Source: Ophthalmolycus amberensis
Taxonomy: Eukaryota; Chordata; Actinopteri; Perciformes; Zoarcidae
Reading direction: 5' to 3'
DNA length: 64,000 nucleotides
Assembly (NCBI GenBank): GCA_024529925.1
Contig: JAFEUB010000794.1
Span: 689,501-753,500 of the forward strand
The notes beneath the pieces are model-generated. The model had not been told where the DNA came from, searched no databases, and saw only the letters and a program-made list of their open reading frames with translations. Position 1 is the first letter of the stretch. Every line of letters begins with the position of its first letter. Made by a program: the position numbers and the translations under genes. Shown here in pieces: positions 40,901 to 55,900 of the stretch.

Positions 40901-43900
40901 TTCTTGAAAGATTTTCCTCTATGTACAGCTAAAATATATATATACATTTTAAATACCACATGCATGATACCTGTTCAATTACATGTGTGGGAGTTAAGCA
41001 CGTGTGATGCTGTGAATTACCGGTGGACTTATGTAAACATTTCAGTCCAATGAACTACAAAAAATGATCCCTGTGTGTGGGAGAAAGAAAAACGAGAGTG
41101 CGCACAGGGAAGAGCTGGGAATGACTAACAGACCATGTGCAAGGCTGTAGGTGGTACACATGGGTGAAGCAAATGTGTGTGCGAATGTAATACGTGTATG
41201 GATTTGTTTGCCTGCTTGTGTGCATGCTTGCCTGGCTGTGTGTGCATACAGTGTGTCTACCTGGGAGAGGCAGTTTGACGAGTTAATCCATTCTAAACGG
41301 CCTAATGAAAACATCCCCACAGGCTTCTTCTCATCCTCGACAGAGATTATTTTGCATTACAACTTCCTCTCGTCAGTCGAGCTGCTTTTGCCAGAGAGAT
41401 GCGTGTGAAGTGACACAAACACACCTGACATCTGGTTTCCATGGTATGATGACAGCCTATCAGCAAAACATTTCTAAAAATCAAACTTTGAATATTGATT
41501 CGTTTTTACTGTATACTATACAGCCACAATAAATGACTGTTGAAGTAAATTGACTGAATTGTTTGAATTAACTTCTCTTGAATGACGGCGATATAATCAT
41601 GAAGACCTTAGCAACCATACACTCCATATTACCTGAGAAACTGAGAGAAGCAGAAACCCAAATATACTAAATCCTGCAAAGAAGAGGCAATAAACACAAA
41701 AGGGTTGATAACTTGATAGAAAGAAAATAGTTATATTTTTTAATTTAACAAAGTCTGGTGCTGGTCCACCACTTTGGTCCAGACTGAAATATAACTACTC
41801 AATTAACTGACATGAAATTTGGTCTGTCCATTCACGTCACCCCTCAGGATGAATCTTACCCACTTTGGTGATCCCCTGACTTTTCCTCTAGCGCCACCAT
41901 CAGGTCAAAACTTTATTTTGGCCAATAATTCTATTTATTTCTAAATAACTGCAAACTAAAAACTGCAAAACATTCAACCGTAGCTATATTTTATGTATTG
42001 CGCTAATTAGCAAAAGTTAGCATGCTAACACGCTAAACTAAGATAGTGAACATGGTTCAAATGAAACTTGCTACACACCAGAATGCATCGACAGAACTCC
42101 AAGTCTTGTTTAAATAGCACACAGCACCATTCTGATCAAGGTACCACAAAACTGAGACTGAGAATTCAGACCAGATAAGAGACTTTGTTCCTGCCATCTA
42201 TTGTACACATAATTGGACAAACAGCTGTAAGCCTACAGATTGGCTGTAATTGTTGACTAAACTTTCAGCTTGTAGTCTCAAAAACACAAATAGTGGAAAA
42301 TAAGATAAACTGTTGTATATATGTTTTTTTGGACTTCCTTTCAGTCTGCGGAATACAATGGACAAACTGCAACAATCTTACTGGCTATCATGGCAGCCTA
42401 TTATCACACACAAAGACGATTTAGCACGGATAATTCCTTATTTTTATATCTGAGCCACTGATGTCTGTCTGTCTTGTTGTCATCAGAAATTCATGGCTTG
42501 CTAGAAAATGTGCACATACATCCCAGTATAATTTATTAATCCACTCCCTTTCCTTCTTTCATTTCAACCTTCTCCATCAATCGTGCCATCAATATTCTTG
42601 CCCTTCAAATATCAGGTTCAGGATCCAGTAGTCACTAGAACACTCAGGTCTCTTATTTTTCCCAATTCAAGCCAAGGAACGTGCTTCCTTGAGGACATCT
42701 ATAAGTAGCTGATCTCAGGTCAGCCGGATATTGCTAATTAGGACTATAGGTTCAGGTCATAATGGCTCCGTCAGCTATTCAAGGGTCAGAGTTGTGCTTC
42801 ACTTTTTGACACATTAAGCTGGACAGAAAGACAAAGACTGTGGAAAAAGACACAGGGTTTTCAGGAGGGGGAAAGGCAAATCCAGCTGCAGAATAAATAA
42901 ACGTTCCTGCTACTATAGCATAAATACCTCAATCTGCTCCCATGCAAACACAATATTTATGAGCTAAAAATCTGATATTATGTAACTACAGCATCTGCAT
43001 ATATGTCAAGCATAAGCATGCATATTTAACCTATATTAATATGCTAGAGCCAAATATGGCTAGTTGAATGTTAACTCTCAACAATCTGTCCACCAGAAGG
43101 TCAACAAATGGAATACATAAACTGCAGATGTCTTGTAAACAAAACATTTCTTTTTTTTAGGAACAATTAAGTCAATAGCGTTCTATAGCTACTATGCACC
43201 AAAGTTGCTGAATTCAACTCAAAGCCTTGAGATACAGTTTAATTGATCAAACACAGAGGACAGTCATATTACCAGTAATCACAAGTAATACACAAAGCAT
43301 TCAACCTAAACTAGTCCCTCACATCCAGTCCACATTCAATCCGACAAATGCCCCAAAAGGTAAATTGTGGACTATTTTTCCACATCCTGTTATAAATCAA
43401 TTTAGTATTTTTGGGCAACACCTTGTTAACGCTCATGTGAGTTAGGTAGTTAGGTGTACCAGGTATTTTTGTATTGCAGCAAGATAAACCTGTGAAGAAG
43501 TAACGTGCTCGTTTGTAAACTATTTTTTATCGGTTTTGCTTGGCTCCCTGCCATCCCACCGGCTGAATGGTCCACTGGGAAAATTCCCACCTTTCCAGAT
43601 GGCCATTTTGCCCGTGCCAGCAGGATTAACATGATGAATGTGTCGCAATATTTTGTAGCCTACCATGTACTATTTCAGCCCTGCAAACTGTTTTTAAATT
43701 GATTTCAATTATTAACGAATTCATGGCCACAACTAACAACTGTTTTCATTATTAGTCTTTTAAATATGTTTTAAAGTTATACTTGAATCAGAAAATAATG
43801 TTAAAATAAGACTGTGGAACCCATTGTGAGGTCTCTGATTTGCTTTTTTGCGCTACCACCGGTCCAGAACCCAAGGTATTTCAATCACAGTGATGAGAAA

Positions 43901-46900
43901 CAGAAATGCTTGGCATTTTTGCTTAGTAAATGACTGTCTAAAATGTTTGCAATTAATCGTCTGTTGATGGATTAATCAATTAATTAGCTCGCTGTATAAT
44001 CTGTTTACTCATGAAATTAGTAATAAATTGTAAATCCAAGTCAAGAATATCAACATAATTCACCCGGATAATTCTGTGGGAGGTACATTTGCTTGTCATC
44101 ATTGCCACAGCTGGATTTGAAGACAGTGCATCAAACAGAACTGTAAAGTAGCACTGAAGTGAACAAAAGCTCTGCAACTCACCAGCTTGGTGTGTATTGA
44201 CGGTAACATTCGCCAGCGAGCGTGCAGACACCCCCAGCCCAGAAACGCCGTTTGCCGCCTCTACATGGAAGGTGTAGTTGGCGTGCGTCGCAAAATCCAG
44301 TATTGCCACAGAGGTACCAGTCAGACTAATCGGCCGTGGGATGAACCGCAGGTCTGGCTCACATGGCTCACACTGTGTCACACCACTGTCGCCGTCTCTT
44401 CCATCACAGCGCTGGCACAGGATGTTGTATGTGATGTCCTTCCTGCCTCCTGTGTCGCTGGGAGGCATCCACTGCAAGAAGAGAGCCGTGTCATTGATCA
44501 ATGAGACCAGGTTCCTGGGAGCCGAAGGAGGCCCTGGAGGGAAAGAAAAGGCAATCAGAGAGAGAGTACTCATTGATAACGCACTGATCACTTTATCAGG
44601 TATTGTGCAAATATAGCATAACACATGTCAAAAGAGTCAACCAAAACACATGATCTATAATCAATGGTGCCATTTTAGATTATTTAGACCTCTTGGGAGA
44701 TCCATTAAGTGTGTCTACGGTTTACCAAAAAATTATGAAAAAAGCAGCAATAACACCGTACTTGTGGAATACTACTGTGCAAAAATGCAGTTCTGTATGC
44801 AAGAGTCAGTATTAAGTATAACAGCAAATACACCACTCATCTGACCTAAAGTGAATGAAGCTTAATTGGGCACATGATCACCAAAATCTGTCAATTGAAG
44901 GACCTTAAGCAGCATAGAATGTGAATCTGTCATGTGATGTGTGTGCGATGTGCGTAGGTAAGTGTGTGTGTGGGTAGATGGTTGGTTTTCAACCTATTTT
45001 GCAGTATTTTATTCTAACAGCCTGTGTATCAATTTCTTGGATAGTACACAGATCTGATGTTTTTCCAATTTTCAAAACTCTGCAATGTCTGGTTTGGCAA
45101 AGTGACCAGAACTGAAGTTCGTGTGAGTGAGTGAGTGTGTCTTTAAATATGTGTTAGTTAGTGTGGGTGCTAAGCTTTCAGAGTGCCCCAAGTGTTTAAT
45201 TCCAGCATGCTACTTGTCAATTACATGGATGCTACTCTCAGAATGTTTTACGTCTATAAATGAGGGACATCATAATTGATTTTTTCAAAATTTAAATACG
45301 GAGGCTTATAGTTATGGGGGCATAGATCTAAATTTAGCTCAATCATCTTGCTACAATAAAAAAGTGCAAATGGATTGGGGAGGGATGGGATGACGAAAAT
45401 AAATTACAGACAAACAGGAACTAAGAATGACCCAGCTGAAAAAGAGAGTTTTAGTAACTACTTTACTGACTTGTACAAGCCATGGTGGAGGAGTCTTTGA
45501 TAGCTCTGTAGAAGCCTTTGTCGCAGTGACAGATGGTGGCGGCCTGGTCATGGCTGGAGCTATGTGGAGGACACTTGGAGCATTCAGTGTTCCCAGCATA
45601 TGCTTTGAAGAAGCCAGGCTTACAAGCTGGAGAAAAAGAGAGGGGCAGGAAGACGCCAGTTACACAAGTTCAATGTTCATCTTGCAATTGCATTTACATC
45701 AACACGCACACATTTAATTACATGTCCAGCTGCTTCTCTCCTCACCTGTGGTCTGACATACTATTGGAGATGCACCGATACTGATATCGGTCCATTACTG
45801 ACTCAAATAGCTGGATTGGGTATCGGTGACAATGGGCCGATCTGGTATCGGATACCATTGTTTTGATAAATAACAATTCAGTTAATTTAGATCTATATGT
45901 TTACTTGTGACATTTTGTTTCACAAAGTTAGGAAAGCATTGTTTCAGTCAAGCCTGATGCCTGTTGCTGTACACATAAAAGAATGATCCCACTCACTTCC
46001 ACACAGTGGAATTATTAATTAAACACTGGTATCGGATCGGTACACAGTATCGGCCAATAGCCAAAGCCCGGGTATCGTTATCGGGACTGAAACATTTAGA
46101 TCAGTGGATCTAGGTACAATGGATCACTGTTATCTTATCCGCCCCATGCTTAAGGTGCTGTTCATTGTCCAGTCTAACAAACGGCAAACCCCTGTAAGGC
46201 CCCATTTCTCCCACAGCACCACATCTTCTTCTTCTTTTTTCATTGTGGTCTTGGCATTTCCGTTAACGTTAGGTGTTTTAGTTGTTGTTTAAAAATAGGC
46301 TGAACAGGAAAAGGTTGGTCATGTCGGGCTACCTGTTACGATCCAAATGTCATCATGAATGTCAGAAACATTACCTAAAAAAAGTGTCCAGTGAAAGGCA
46401 ATGGACTGGAGCCGGTGACAATACTACGAAAGGCCCGTCCTCGCCTCAGCCTCCAGATACTGTGTTCACCAAGTTGTGGAAAATACTCACAAAGGAAAGT
46501 TGGTATTGTTTGTCTGGCATGTTAAAAAAAAGCTATTAACATACAAATAATGTATTATGAAAATGCAATTATAGTCTGCTTTCAGACTAAAACCTCCATC
46601 CACTTAACTGGTCCATTCTACTGACCTAAGCAGTTTTCCGCCCTTACCCCGGTTTACTTTCCGACCTCATTACTTCCTCCGGTTCTCTCCTGTTTGACCT
46701 TTCCATTTCTTTTTTTCCCATCTATTCAACCAACTCTCCTTTCCTTATCTCTCCAATTTTCTTTAACTGTTTTGCTCTGCCACACATCTCACCCTTTCTT
46801 GATTTTTTTATTTCCATTTTTCTTCCAATATTTTTCCTTTTCCCATCCATCCTCCTGCTGTCCTCTGCTTCGCTCTTTCCCTCAAGGCTTATCAGAAGAT

Positions 46901-49900
46901 GACAAAACCATTGCAGATTGCCTCCTTCTCCCCAGACATATCTCAGCAGACACAAATAAAACACTAACAGTGTGATTATATAATATTCTTGGAATCTGGG
47001 GAACATTTTTGCAGTGTGATTTGTATGAGAATATATGTGTGGGTAGGGTAACAATTTCAAAATGATCAAATAAATATGACAGATATAAGACGCTGTAATG
47101 AAATTCAATCAAGACTTCATGGCAGACAGCCAGGGGGATTTTATAATTTCAGCATTCTAATAATTTCCCCACAATACCTACAAGTAGGGAGCCACATTTG
47201 TTTACTTTCTTCCTCACATCATCAGAGACAAAGACCATATAACATAAGTCTGTTGTTGGATGATGCATTATCACCACTATAATCCTTCTGTTGATACAAG
47301 CGCTTTCTATTATACAGAGATAAATTTCATACTATACGTCGCATGAGTGATGTCCAGCCACTACCCAGTATCTGGGTACTCCTTGTAAGAAATTATTGTT
47401 AGTGCATTGACTATCCTGGTAAATTGAAAGTCAATTAAATTAAATTGCTCCTTCTACTTATATTCATGTAGTAATGGAGATTAAAATTCAGTAGTTTTAG
47501 GTACACTAAATCCCTCAGATTATAAAATGGACCAACTGATGCAGTATCTCTAGCATCTACATGTTTGTCAGCTTGGGAGACCTGTGGGAGAGGACAGGTT
47601 GAATGAGGATAAGACTAACTACCTCAGGCTAGATTGTTGTTACGTGAGTCTACCCGAGGCTAGAAACTTGTTAGAGTGCCATCACCAGCTCAGTTGTTCA
47701 TTCAGTAGATAATACAATTCACTCTCTACCTCAATTCACTGTGTAGAGACCACCTGTAGAAGAGCAGCCTGTCACACCAGCCTACTATGTTGAGAAAAGA
47801 CAAGTCTTGAATACGTCTCCCCTTCTTCCCGTCCATCAGATATAGATCTTGTTGAGCTTTGACCAACAAAATGAGTGGAATGAATCTCATCTCTTGTTCC
47901 CAGCAATCTAACACTATATCATGTTATCGCTGTCAATATAACTGTAACCCCTAGACTGTCCATGGAAAATACTCTCTTTTGATTGGCTTTCAGGTGTTCA
48001 TGAATTGTATATAGACACCAGAAGCTAAACAAATGTGTAAAAATTGCCATCCTCTTTTCTTTTTGTTTGACGGAAAGATTTATGAATGCTTCTTTATGAA
48101 TGCTTCTTTTCACCGCAGTGCACCAGTAAGTTTAACCACCAATTCTGGCTTCACCTCACCACCAGATTTAGAGCTACAACTAAAAATGATCTGTTGTCGA
48201 TGAATCTGTTGATAATTATTTTTATTCATTTGGTGTATGAAATGTTAAGTTCTGAATGCCTGAGCTGCTGACATCTTAAAATTGCCCATTTGGTCCAACA
48301 AACAGTATAAAACTAAAGAAAATATTCAACTTAAATCAAGCAAATCCACACATTTGAGAGAACAACATTTCAACAATGGATTATCAAAGTAATTTCCAAT
48401 TGATTTTCTATTACATAACTAATCAATTAATCAACTAATTGTTGATCCATTTAAATTTCCTTTCTTGAGAGCTAATTTGTCATCTGTCTATTTTACATAT
48501 ATATCTTAAAACCTGGTGGAAAAAGGTCATTACAGTATTAAATCAAGCAAAGTTCAGTGGTTTTGACTGAGAGGACGAATGAGAGATGACATGCAAGGCA
48601 GAGTGAAAATGAAATATGCAAGAAGGAAAGAGATACAAGGAAAAAACAATCTGCATAAACAGGTGGACATAATTGAGTATAAAGATATGTAAAATGGATG
48701 AGATGAAATACTGACAAACACTCAGATATCCTGGCCAAAATCGCATTGCTGCTTAGCTCCTAATGGGAAGAGTAATGTGTCACCCAGCTTCCAATTTTTG
48801 AGGCACCTCAGTCACTTGGATATTACTTTCCTCCTATGTTGAGCTCCTGCCAAAGGCAACAAACACAGATTCATTTGAATTTCCAGCTGCTCCATGCTCT
48901 ACGGTGTTCGCTGGCGAGATCACCACCAAAAAGCAATTACAATACTCATAGCACTATTTCTATCCAAAAGTTTGAAACCCCCCCCCCAACATGCGTGCAC
49001 ACACCGGCACATAATGAGATCCAATTTGTACCCTATCAGCTGTTTGGCTTTTCGTCATGGAACACATTCTTATTCAAGGAGCAATATTGGCACAAAATAG
49101 GTATTCCCATTCAGAGCGAATACTGCTGTCGACAGATAACATACAACAATGAAGCAGATATTTTTTCACCAGTTAATAGCGTCAGGGCCGAAACCAATGA
49201 TTTCTTCTTTTTTTTTCAATTATTCCGCAAATTATTTTGTTGATTAATCAATTAATCATTTGGAGTATTACATGTCAGAAAATAGTAAAACATGTACATT
49301 AAAATTTTTACACTGCCTGAGGAGATGTCGTTTTTTATTCATTAATTCATTCAACAGTCCAATAATTCCAAAGATGTTAAATTTACTTTCGTATAAAGAC
49401 AAAGAAAATCAGCAAATCCTCTTTGAAAAGCAGGGAGAAGTGAATGTTTCGCACTTTTGCTTGAAACATTACTAAAATGATTAATGGGATTAATAAAGAC
49501 ATGTTTTTCGTTTTAAATGAATCAACTAATTGACAAGTTGTTGCTGCTTTAAATAACTTCATAGTCTTTTGTCGACGAGATTGATGTTACCAGTCTTGAT
49601 GATACATGATAACTTTTTTTACATTAAGATATGAGATAAGATATACTTTATTGTCCTGCAAGGAAATTTGTCTTGGGCTCCAATGTGAAAACCTGAGTCA
49701 AATTCCATGTATTCGTACGCATACATGGCCAATAAAGCTGATTCTGATTCTGATTCTGAAGCCGCTGCATCACACAAAAGACTTGCCAGCGTCACAATCC
49801 ACATGCACGCATACAACACACATCCAACATACACTCATGCATAAACATGCTGAAATACACATGCCGTCAATAGTTACTTTAACCTGCAATTATTTTTTGG

Positions 49901-52900
49901 AGGCAGTGCAACACTGAGTAAGTTATATTATCAACTCTACACACAGCTCTGTATTGGTCTCCACCAACTCGACTACTATGCGGAGTATGTGTGGCTCTTT
50001 AGCTGCTAAATCCTCCAGTACTTTTACCAGTAGTCGCTAACTTTGCCTGAGTGGTGATGGTAGTGTATAGTGGGTTTCTAGAGTGTTTTCGCTTAAAGCA
50101 GCTGTCTGCCTGCTAAAAACATTGCTAATAAGAGCAGTGAGTGAATCAGAACAGTACAGTTGCAGACTGGAAAACAAAAACAATGACCTACAAGATGCTG
50201 TGAAGCTTTGTCGAGCTAAGGGGGAACTGCAGAGTAATTCTCTCTGGGTTCATCACTACAGGTGATCCCTTTTAAATTGCACAGTATTTTGATCTTCAAA
50301 AATTTTGATCAGAGCAGCTTAAAAAATACACTTTTCGAAACACCTTGCAGTGATTAAACTTTGGCATAGGTCAACAGTAGCACTTAAGAATGTGGGAAAT
50401 TTGAGTTTAAATAGATATCCTACAGGGGGCAAAGGAAGTTCATCAACTGCACATTTGCAGGAATTAAAGACATGCCAACCAAGAGATTTTGAGTTGTTTG
50501 GGTGTGTAGAGTTGGAAGTTTTCTCTTGGCTTTACGTTGTCAGAAACAGATGGAGCCAGAGACTATGTTTACCCTGGACTCTCAGCTTTGATATGCAGAT
50601 GGGAAGTTCACAGAGAATGAGTGATGCTCTAGTCTGGCTGAGCTGCGTCAGAGACCAGAGTAAACACAGTCCTTAATGGACAGAGGAGGGGAGCAGTGGC
50701 TCAGATACAGCTAAGAGAATGTATTGATTTCATCATTTCCTATTCCACTCTACCTGAATTCAAGGCCACTAGGTTGTACTTTCCCTGCCTGGTCAATCCT
50801 GTGTCTTGAGACAGCAGAGGTCATCAGTGAGCAAGCTAAGTTTTGGCGATTTCTGGAGAACTCTGACACGGATGGGTCAAAAGGACAAAGAGAAAAGGGA
50901 AAACACTAATGGACTTTATAGTGTGATTCTGAAAATCATTCATCTTTACAATAAGAAGAGAAACTGATGTGTGTTTGTATCGACTTCATAAGAAGTACAG
51001 GAGGTTTTAGCTGCCAAACTGATCAACTAAAAAGGTTTTGCTCAAACCAAAATATTTGAATATAGAAGATTTTTTAGTTATTGCATAATCAGTTAGCTTA
51101 GTGGTGGGTTTTTTGTTTTGTCTACATATTCATTCTGATTCAAATGAAATTCAAAAAGACGTCTCTATTAGCTTCCCCCACAATTCACTGCCTCCTTTTG
51201 AATATAATTGTGTGACGAAAGGACGTGGAACAAATAGCGTTAGCACTATGATGTTGTCTTATCTAGGTCATGATATAACCAGCCTATCTCTGAGTAATCC
51301 TCTTGTGGCTGAGACTGAATGAAAGGAATAGAATAATAAAACACTCGATTGAGATGTCAAAACAGTCTGGCAGAATGCTATTGGGGTGGAAAGCAGGGTT
51401 TGATAAGCGCTGATGCCTTTGTTTAGGCAGCTGGGAGGGAAAGATGGACGTGTTCACGCAGAGCTCTGCTTATATTTGAGAGCGCTGGGGTTTTCCCTAT
51501 TCTCTCTGACAGTCTCTCGCTCTCTCTCGCTCCCTCTTTTGCTCTTTCCCCATGCTGCCTCTCAGACAGCTTTGATCACAGTACCCTTTGAAGCAGTGTT
51601 CCAAAATGAAAACGAGGAGAAAGCAGAAGTCACCGCAAGTTCATGCCTAAACTTCCTGAACTACTTGCAAAGTGCACATCTTCATTTCAGCACAAGCTCT
51701 GCAAGAACTATGCAAAATATTCATTCAAGCCATACATCATTAATTGCAAGGCCATAATGCTTTTGCTACTATCGATCACCTCTTCTAAGCGAATGTTAAT
51801 GAGTTCAAAGATGCAGTTTGAGAATGGCACAGCAGATCAAACTCGATAGAACCCGACTGTAACCAATAGAGCAGTATCTCTGGCTTCCTTTATCCAAGAT
51901 GCTACAACAGTATTTCAGAGAAGGGTGAATCTAAAAAGGAACAACCATTTTGGGAAATATGCTTGTTTTCTTTTCAGACATAGTGAGACAATAAGTTCAT
52001 GTCCAGTGCAGAGATAACTTTGGGAAATGTTTAGCAGACACAAAGACTGGACCGCAGAGGAAACTGCTGGTCTAGCTTCATCACAACTGAATACCGTTGG
52101 CCTCATAACAGTTTTTATGTGTTACTATATACTTGTTGTATTTTGCTGACATGCTGTACATGCAGTAAGTATATGTGTAGGTGAGTAATGCATTACCATA
52201 ACAGAGACTGTAATGCAGTGACTGGCTACATGCTACATCAATCACATAGGTAATTGTGTACAACTCACTAATTAATCAATACCAGTATGGCCGTTGCATG
52301 TGATGACATGCCCTCTGAATTAAATCATGATTGTGGTGGACTACATCTCTCTGTAGTTGTTTGTAGTTTGAAATGACTCAGGTCAGCTCATGGTGTCTGC
52401 TGAAACTGATTTCTAAACTACACATTATATATCTGTATAACTCAACTCATTAAAATCATTTTCATGTAAGTAAACTTGAGGCCAGGGATTGCCTGCCTTG
52501 ACTGAATAAATATACAGTAGATGGATGCGGAAACGCAGACGTCATGGACGATACCTGATCAATAAAGTCATTATCACCGTTGATACTGATCCGGCATATT
52601 GGATCGAGCATCCCTAGTATGTACTGTACGTTTATTCACATACAGTATTATTGTGTAGCATTACATTCTTGGGATTATATTACAATTATTTTACTGCTGA
52701 CAAAACAAATTGTGTGACTGATGACTGTGATAGGAGCTGTGTAGGATACTGTTGGTCATTATAAATTATCCAGCTAGCTTTACGAGGTTAGAATCAAGAC
52801 TAGAGTGGCAATACTACTTGCCGTCTTGGAGATACCGAATACCAAGAGTATTTGTGAAAAATATTTGTGTTGGGACAATCATCCTCAAATCTCCTTGAAA

Positions 52901-55900
52901 TCAGTTCCAGTCGGGCAACAGGATGATATATGCTGTGAGACGATAAAGATCTGTCAACTGTCGGACTTTTTGCTGTAGGGTTATTACTTTGATAGCTGTC
53001 CTTTATATCTCTGGTTGTATTCGACCATTGTGGACTGTGTTGCAAATCAACAGAAGAACTGGTTTATTGGCAATATTAGATCTGTACATGATTTTTACAT
53101 AAATGTGATACAATAACTTTTTCAGCTGCTTATTTTCCTGGATTATTTGAAAACAAACGTTCCTATCTGGTTGTTTAATCCATGAGCAGTTTCTAAATAG
53201 GTTTTAATTAATATATATCAATATTGCAACATAAAATCTCCAGAGGTGTCTGACAACTTAGCTTTGTCAGTTCAAAGAACGTGCAGTACATATGAGTGAA
53301 TAAATAGACAAGCATACATTGTTTTCCAAGTGTCCAGTGGGTTCCTGCTACATGAGTTACCGACCCGTTCATTGTAGCGGCTGTCAAGATCCCCCTAGAC
53401 ACTGTTGCAGCTACAGTACAATCGAGAGCAGCTACTGTCAAAGGGGAGGAACAGGGAGAATATAGATGCAGGACATATACGAGGGACACCATAGTGCTGC
53501 TCCTAAGCTGCCGTCTCATCAGTAATCTCTCCTGACAGACTTCTGTGTTGTTTAACTACATCTCTGAGATGATTGAGAGCAAGAGAGACAAAGGATAAAT
53601 ACGAAGCACGGAAAAGAGCAGGAGAAAAAAAGAAAAATGACCCCCGCAGAGCAAATAAAGGAAATACAACAGCCTGCCCTACATATCAACTGCGCTAATG
53701 ACTGTTGGAGTTCTCACTGTAATAACCTGAGTAACCATATCACCACAGGGGTACATGAATTTCACCCCGACCAGCTGAGACTTCTGTAAGTCGGCAAAAT
53801 GTAGCAAGTAACAGGAGGTGCACTTAAATTGTAATCATGGAGTGTGGCTCCATTTACCTGCCTTAATTACAACAGCAAGTCTGAGCTTCGTAAATTAAAG
53901 AGGGAGTTTAAAAAAGACTAGGTGCAAGCTAAATTAGCTGTGAAACTAACAAATGAAGGCAATTAGCCAGCTAGCCCCCAGTCTGTCTGCACAGTCTAAT
54001 TGGGAAACCAAGGCCAAAGACTATCGGGAACAACTCAACAGTTACTTTAACATTTTCTTAATCCGTTTTGCTGACGAAAGGCCATATTTTGATAATGCTG
54101 ATACAACTAATTAGAGAAGAGGCATCCTAAAAAAAGCTTTTCACATAAACTTTGTGGTATTTATCAAAGTTGTTCGATTGTTAGAGCGTTTATGTAAATG
54201 CTATGTGGGTGAATGTTTGCATTTATCTACCACAGCATGACATGTATCAAGACAACAACTGACATATAAACAGCAGAAAGCCAAAACAGCTTTATATTAA
54301 AAAAAAAAGACTTTCCCATTTGTACCAAATAATTGAAATCGTCCAGAAGGTTCCTCATGAGAGCCATTTTGAAATGTCAAATGAAAAAATACTCAGTGAC
54401 ATACACTAATCTCTTCTTATCCACATTGTTTAGGGTCTCATAGCAGAAAAGGATGGTGATGAGACACAGCAGCAAGAGTGAGAATTAAAATGGAGAAATG
54501 AAAACAGAGCAAATAAAGAGACACGGAGGGAGAAAGGAGGGCATGTAAGTGAAGCAAAACAGAGTGGACACGAGAGGAGAGAAAATGATGAGAGGCAGGG
54601 GGTGGAGCTGTGAAGACATGAAGAATGATTGAGAGGATCAGACAAGGATGCAGGATCTTAGAATGAGAGGAGGGAATAGCAGTTCTGTAAACTCAAACTG
54701 CTGCAGATGACTGGGGAGGCCCTGGAGATCTGTTTTTGCATTGCCTTCTCATCTCGTCTCCCCATTTTCTCTCTCACCATTTGATTCCTGCTCTGTATTT
54801 CCAGCTTTAGTTCACTGTTGTGCTCTAAAATGAGTAGAAACCCAAACACACTCCTTACCCCGGCAGTGGCCATCCACCTCCTCGTGGCCAATACTACAGA
54901 CACAGAGACCCAGGGGTACCAGCCAGTCTCCATCAGCACCACAGTACAATTTGGGTGTGTCCCTCTCTTCTGCATTCTCCACACATGCGCCCCTTACTTC
55001 CACCAGAGAGGATGAGTCCATATGTGGCACCGTGTCAGGAAAAGCTGCCAGGTTCCTTAAAGTCGACGGGCAGCGTTTGTAGAACACCTTATAAGAAAGG
55101 GGAAAAACAGGAAGTTGAAGTACTGCCAGTCTTGTGAAAGAAATAGAACTGTATTTCATGCACACATAAGTTGCACCGCCTCTGTTCACTGACCTTGACA
55201 GAGACGAGGGCAATACAAGCTCCCACATCCTGGAAGGCCAAGTAGAAGCCCCTCTGTGTCACCGGCCCCACCTCCCTGACCTCGGTATTGAGGCGGAGAA
55301 CCCGATCTCCAAGATCTGTCTGTGTAAAACTCTCATCTGCCGCTATGGTGTCCACCTTGAAGCCAACAACAAACACCTTATGAGCAAAGTTCATTGTTAC
55401 TGAATCATACCAGTAGCACAACAGGGAACCTTTTTTCATGATGCGGCTCCCATGACCAACCTTGGCATAGTCAGTAGGCCTGAACCGTGTCCCTGCAGAG
55501 AGCGGTTCTTCTGTCTGCAGGTAAAAGAGGTTGAAGGTTTCCTTACAGGTACCAGACACCCAAGGAATGGAGTTGCAGTCTCTCAGTGTGAAACGCAGCT
55601 CCACATATACCTGAGTTAAAATATAGATTAATTAATAAATCATCCCAAGCTCATTTACCATCTCAAATATAGGCCTATTAAACATTTTGCAGTCAGCTCC
55701 ACCTATTGCTTGACCAATGGTAGGCTTTTTGTTTACATGTTATACAAAAATCAGTTCGGTGCAAGCATCAGAACAATTAATGAATCAATAGAAAGTAATT
55801 AAAATAGTAAAAAAAAGACAACACAAAACTACAAACAAGTAATAGTGAAAAGCGTAAAATACAACCCACGAAAAAATGTATTAGTCGTTCAAAAATCTCA

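Larger units (their letters stand above)
34658..44182. other. Large EPHA6 intron
   Basis: No EPHA6 coding sequence. It contains a compact promoter-like unit at 36263-36625, MITE copies (37060-37370, 38745-39182), a (GT)n run at 37943-37976 and a dispersed repeat at 41735-42080. The stretches 34830-36250 and 42090-43900 show nothing I can name. Confidence 0.6.
45627..54858. other. Large EPHA6 intron
   Basis: No EPHA6 exon between the ligand-binding and Cys-rich exons. It contains a truncated hAT-like element (45764-46100), a polypyrimidine tract (46688-46890), MITE copies (48155-48455, 49170-49560), a retroposon tail junction (49625-49765) and a small element remnant near 52550-52618. The stretch 53500-54000 has several ATTA cores and may be regulatory, but nothing can be named. 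Around 54430-54640 the plus strand is strongly purine-rich. Confidence 0.6.

Noticed and set aside
46694..47108. Long frames on both strands
   Set aside because: Produced by the polypyrimidine/polypurine tract.
55356..55460. Reading the 105-bp segment as constitutive coding sequence
   Set aside because: Known Eph proteins are contiguous across this point and the segment has exact GT-AG ends, so intron is the better call.
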